Part shown: one piece after another, positions 6,810 through 8,092 of the stretch | Layout of the letters: every line of letters begins with the position of its first letter | How positions within the stretch are numbered: position 1 is the stretch's first letter | Assembly (NCBI RefSeq): GCF_042684665.1 | Contig: NZ_JBHULY010000023.1 | Span: 1 to 8,092 of the forward strand | Source: Jejuia rubra | Lineage (GTDB): Bacteria; Bacteroidota; Bacteroidia; Flavobacteriales; Flavobacteriaceae | Direction of reading: 5' to 3' | DNA length: 8,092 bases | Notes under the pieces: generated by a model | Told to the model about the DNA's origin: nothing | The model's database searches: none | Seen by the model: the letters and a program-made list of their open reading frames with translations, nothing else | Position numbers and translations under genes: made by a program

Positions 6810-7892
6810 TTATTTTTTTTCAGGTAGTTTTAAAATCGATTCTCCACCTGCATCTAAAAATTCAATTTTTCTTGCACTTTCTTGAATTGACTTTATCGTT
6901 TCAGAATTTTGTTGGTATTCAGCTGTTGGCTCTTCTTCCTCTTCTGGTTCTGGAAGTGGCTCAACTCTAATTTCTACATTAAATCCTTTGTCAATTCGAT
7001 TTGCAAGTTTGTTCAAAGAAATGGTCAGTCCGTTTTGCAATTCATTTTTCCGTCCATTATCTCCATCGTAATGTTCGTCCATTACTTCTTTAACTATAGC
7101 CTTAATTTCGTCTTTCATCATTCCGTTTGCGTGAGTTTCGATAGACTTTGTTTTCGAGGCTGGAATTCCTTTGTCTTTTAATTGATTTCTTAATTGCTTA
7201 ATTTCTAAAATGCCCTTGTAAATGTTTAAAATTCTTTCTGTTGCATTTGATAGGACATCAGCCACTTGAAGTCCAATAATTACATACAAAAGGAAATCAC
7301 TTGATGAAATGGTTTTTACTTTGTATTCCTGCTTTTCTCCAGTTACTGCCTCCGAAATGTTATTTAAAATAAAATTCAGTTCAGCTATTTCATTTTTCAA
7401 CTCGGAAAGCTTGTTTTCGACAAATTCTCTTGGAATTGTGTAACCAAGTTCACATTGTCCTGCATCCAAATCTTCTTCTTCAATTCCTAAAGCTTCAAAA
7501 CCATTTAGAGTGTTTTTGATTGCGGTTTGAAAAGTCTGTAAATCAATGAAAATCTGTTTAATTTCTTCTAACGCATTTGCAGGTGTAATTGAATTTGTAG
7601 CAAGTATATTCTCTATTTTTTGCTTTAATGGGACTCCAAGTTCAATTTCTCCACTTATCTCTGAAATTATTTCTTTCCAACTTGGTGAATAATCATTGTA
7701 GTTTGACGATTCAAGTGCCGTATATAGTTTTTTCAAACTATTAACCAAATTTGTTTGATGGGAAGGCTGATTTGGTTGGTTTACTTGATTTTGAAGATGG
7801 TCTCTTACTTGCTGTAAAAGCGTGACAATCTTGTCAGTCTTTATTTCCTCATCAAGGTCAATTAAAATTCGGTGTAATCTTTCTACATTCAT
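6810..7892 (-). CDS. Soluble, partly coiled-coil protein of unknown function
   Basis: The protein has 360 residues, is acidic overall, and has no signal peptide. I recognise no family. Residues 1-60 are helical and Gln/Asn-rich around 34-47. Residues 105-185 have heptad-like spacing that suggests a coiled coil, for example in KLSELKNEIAELNFILNNI. A hydrophobic stretch at about 198-212 (SDFLLYVIIGLQVAD) is short and probably buried rather than membrane-spanning. A basic helical region follows to about 270. A Pro/Glu linker (311-323, EPLPEPEEEEEPT) separates it from a short C-terminal tail. A structural, adaptor or toxin/immunity role would all fit, and the sequence does not decide. The ATG at 7892 follows an A-rich leader and is 26 bp from repeat R3. 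The TAA is 9 bp from R2, so the gene fills the interval between two repeats. Confidence 0.75.
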   Translation of the reverse strand: MNVERLHRILIDLDEEIKTDKIVTLLQQVRDHLQNQVNQPNQPSHQTNLVNSLKKLYTALESSNYNDYSPSWKEIISEISGEIELGVPLKQKIENILATNSITPANALEEIKQIFIDLQTFQTAIKNTLNGFEALGIEEEDLDAGQCELGYTIPREFVENKLSELKNEIAELNFILNNISEAVTGEKQEYKVKTISSSDFLLYVIIGLQVADVLSNATERILNIYKGILEIKQLRNQLKDKGIPASKTKSIETHANGMMKDEIKAIVKEVMDEHYDGDNGRKNELQNGLTISLNKLANRIDKGFNVEIRVEPLPEPEEEEEPTAEYQQNSETIKSIQESARKIEFLDAGGESILKLPEKK

Positions 7893-7902
7893 TTATTATT
7901 TG

Positions 7903-7912
7903 GTTTTTTCAG
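7903..7912 (-). promoter_or_regulatory. A-rich leader element upstream of the 360-aa gene
   Basis: The minus strand reads CTGAAAAAAC, 10 bp before the ATG at 7892 and 6 bp from the GTTACC core of R3. It is identical to the element before the 1574-aa gene. Its constant 6-bp distance from the repeat core suggests it belongs to the repeat unit as well as serving as a gene leader. Confidence 0.4.
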
Positions 7913-7918
7913 CTTGCA

Positions 7919-8040
7919 GGTAACGGTCTTGTGTATGATTTCGTTGCGTGTTTCAGCAACTAATTTAGTAAAAAAATAAAGGCAATAATTCAGCGCGAGG
8001 ATTTTCCGAAAGGAAAATCAGAAGCAATGAATTATAGCAT
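7919..8040. repeat. Repeat R3: attC-like palindrome lacking its right outer core
   Basis: The left side is complete, with core GGTAAC (7919-7924), the 6-base loop (7925-7930), and an arm ending TTCGTTGC (7940-7947). The right arm (8024-8038) pairs with it, again with two G/T mismatches, plus one extra T on the left. The central hairpin GATTTTCC (8000-8007), loop GAAA, GGAAAATC (8012-8019) matches R1. The expected right core GTTACC at about 8043-8048 is absent. The sequence there is ATGAAA, so this copy is eroded, recombined or interrupted at its right end. Confidence 0.7.
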
Positions 8041-8092
8041 CGATGAAAAAGCAGTAAGTCGAGTATCTTTAAAGTTCACCAAAACAATAAGA
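8041..8092. other. Non-coding right edge of the window
   Basis: No gene, promoter or terminator was recognised in these 52 bases. The minus strand contains TACTCGACTT (8065-8056), which matches the intron 3' end and its first two flanking bases on the plus strand (53-62). No intron domain VI hairpin can be drawn around this second copy. Confidence 0.4.

Noticed and set aside
6909..7181. Plus-strand open frame of 90 codons
   Set aside because: It is the antisense of the 360-aa gene. Its Phe/Cys/Ser-rich translation reflects the complement of Glu/Lys codons, and the minus-strand frame spans the whole repeat-to-repeat interval.
6024..8040. CRISPR array
   Set aside because: The repeats are about 130 bp, diverged from one another, and separated by whole genes rather than short uniform spacers.

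Overview
The window looks like an accessory island of a low-GC member of the Bacteroidetes, probably a flavobacterium. This is inferred from AT-rich DNA, A-rich sequence instead of Shine-Dalgarno sites before the start codons, Lys/Asn/Ile-rich proteins, and long palindromic spacers of a kind I associate with that group. All four genes lie on the minus strand, so they read from right to left.

Reading right to left: repeat R3 (7919-8040); a 360-aa soluble protein with predicted coiled coil and no recognised family (7892-6810); repeat R2 (6800-6672); a small protein with five predicted membrane segments (6665-6171); repeat R1 (6154-6024); a giant 1574-aa protein (5994-1270); and an overlapping 404-aa gene (1280-66). 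The far left 60 bases are the 3' end of a group II intron on the opposite strand. It ends 5 bases past the stop codon of the 404-aa gene.

The most interesting biology is the overlapping gene pair. The 404-aa protein joins a receiver-like domain to a purine nucleoside phosphorylase/nucleosidase domain. That is the layout of DtcC, the ATP-cleaving effector of the Detocs anti-phage system. Its partner is not an ordinary histidine kinase. It carries an N-terminal STAS-like segment, a GHKL ATPase, two phosphoribosyltransferase-type PRPP-binding loops, a long helical region and a second GHKL-type ATPase at the C-terminus. The receiver appears to lack its phospho-acceptor aspartate. I read the pair as a candidate Detocs-like defence module in which a large ATPase/PRTase sensor controls a nucleotide-destroying effector, possibly without classical phosphotransfer. 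This is inference from motifs.

The second system is the spacer family. R1-R3 are about 130-bp imperfect palindromes, each between single-gene or two-gene units in the same orientation. They have AAC/GTT-type cores, a constant 6-versus-3 asymmetric internal loop, two G/T mismatches at fixed positions, and a short internal hairpin. The architecture recalls integron attC sites but the sequence does not match their consensus. The genes may therefore be mobile cassettes of an integron-like system whose recombinase is not in this window.
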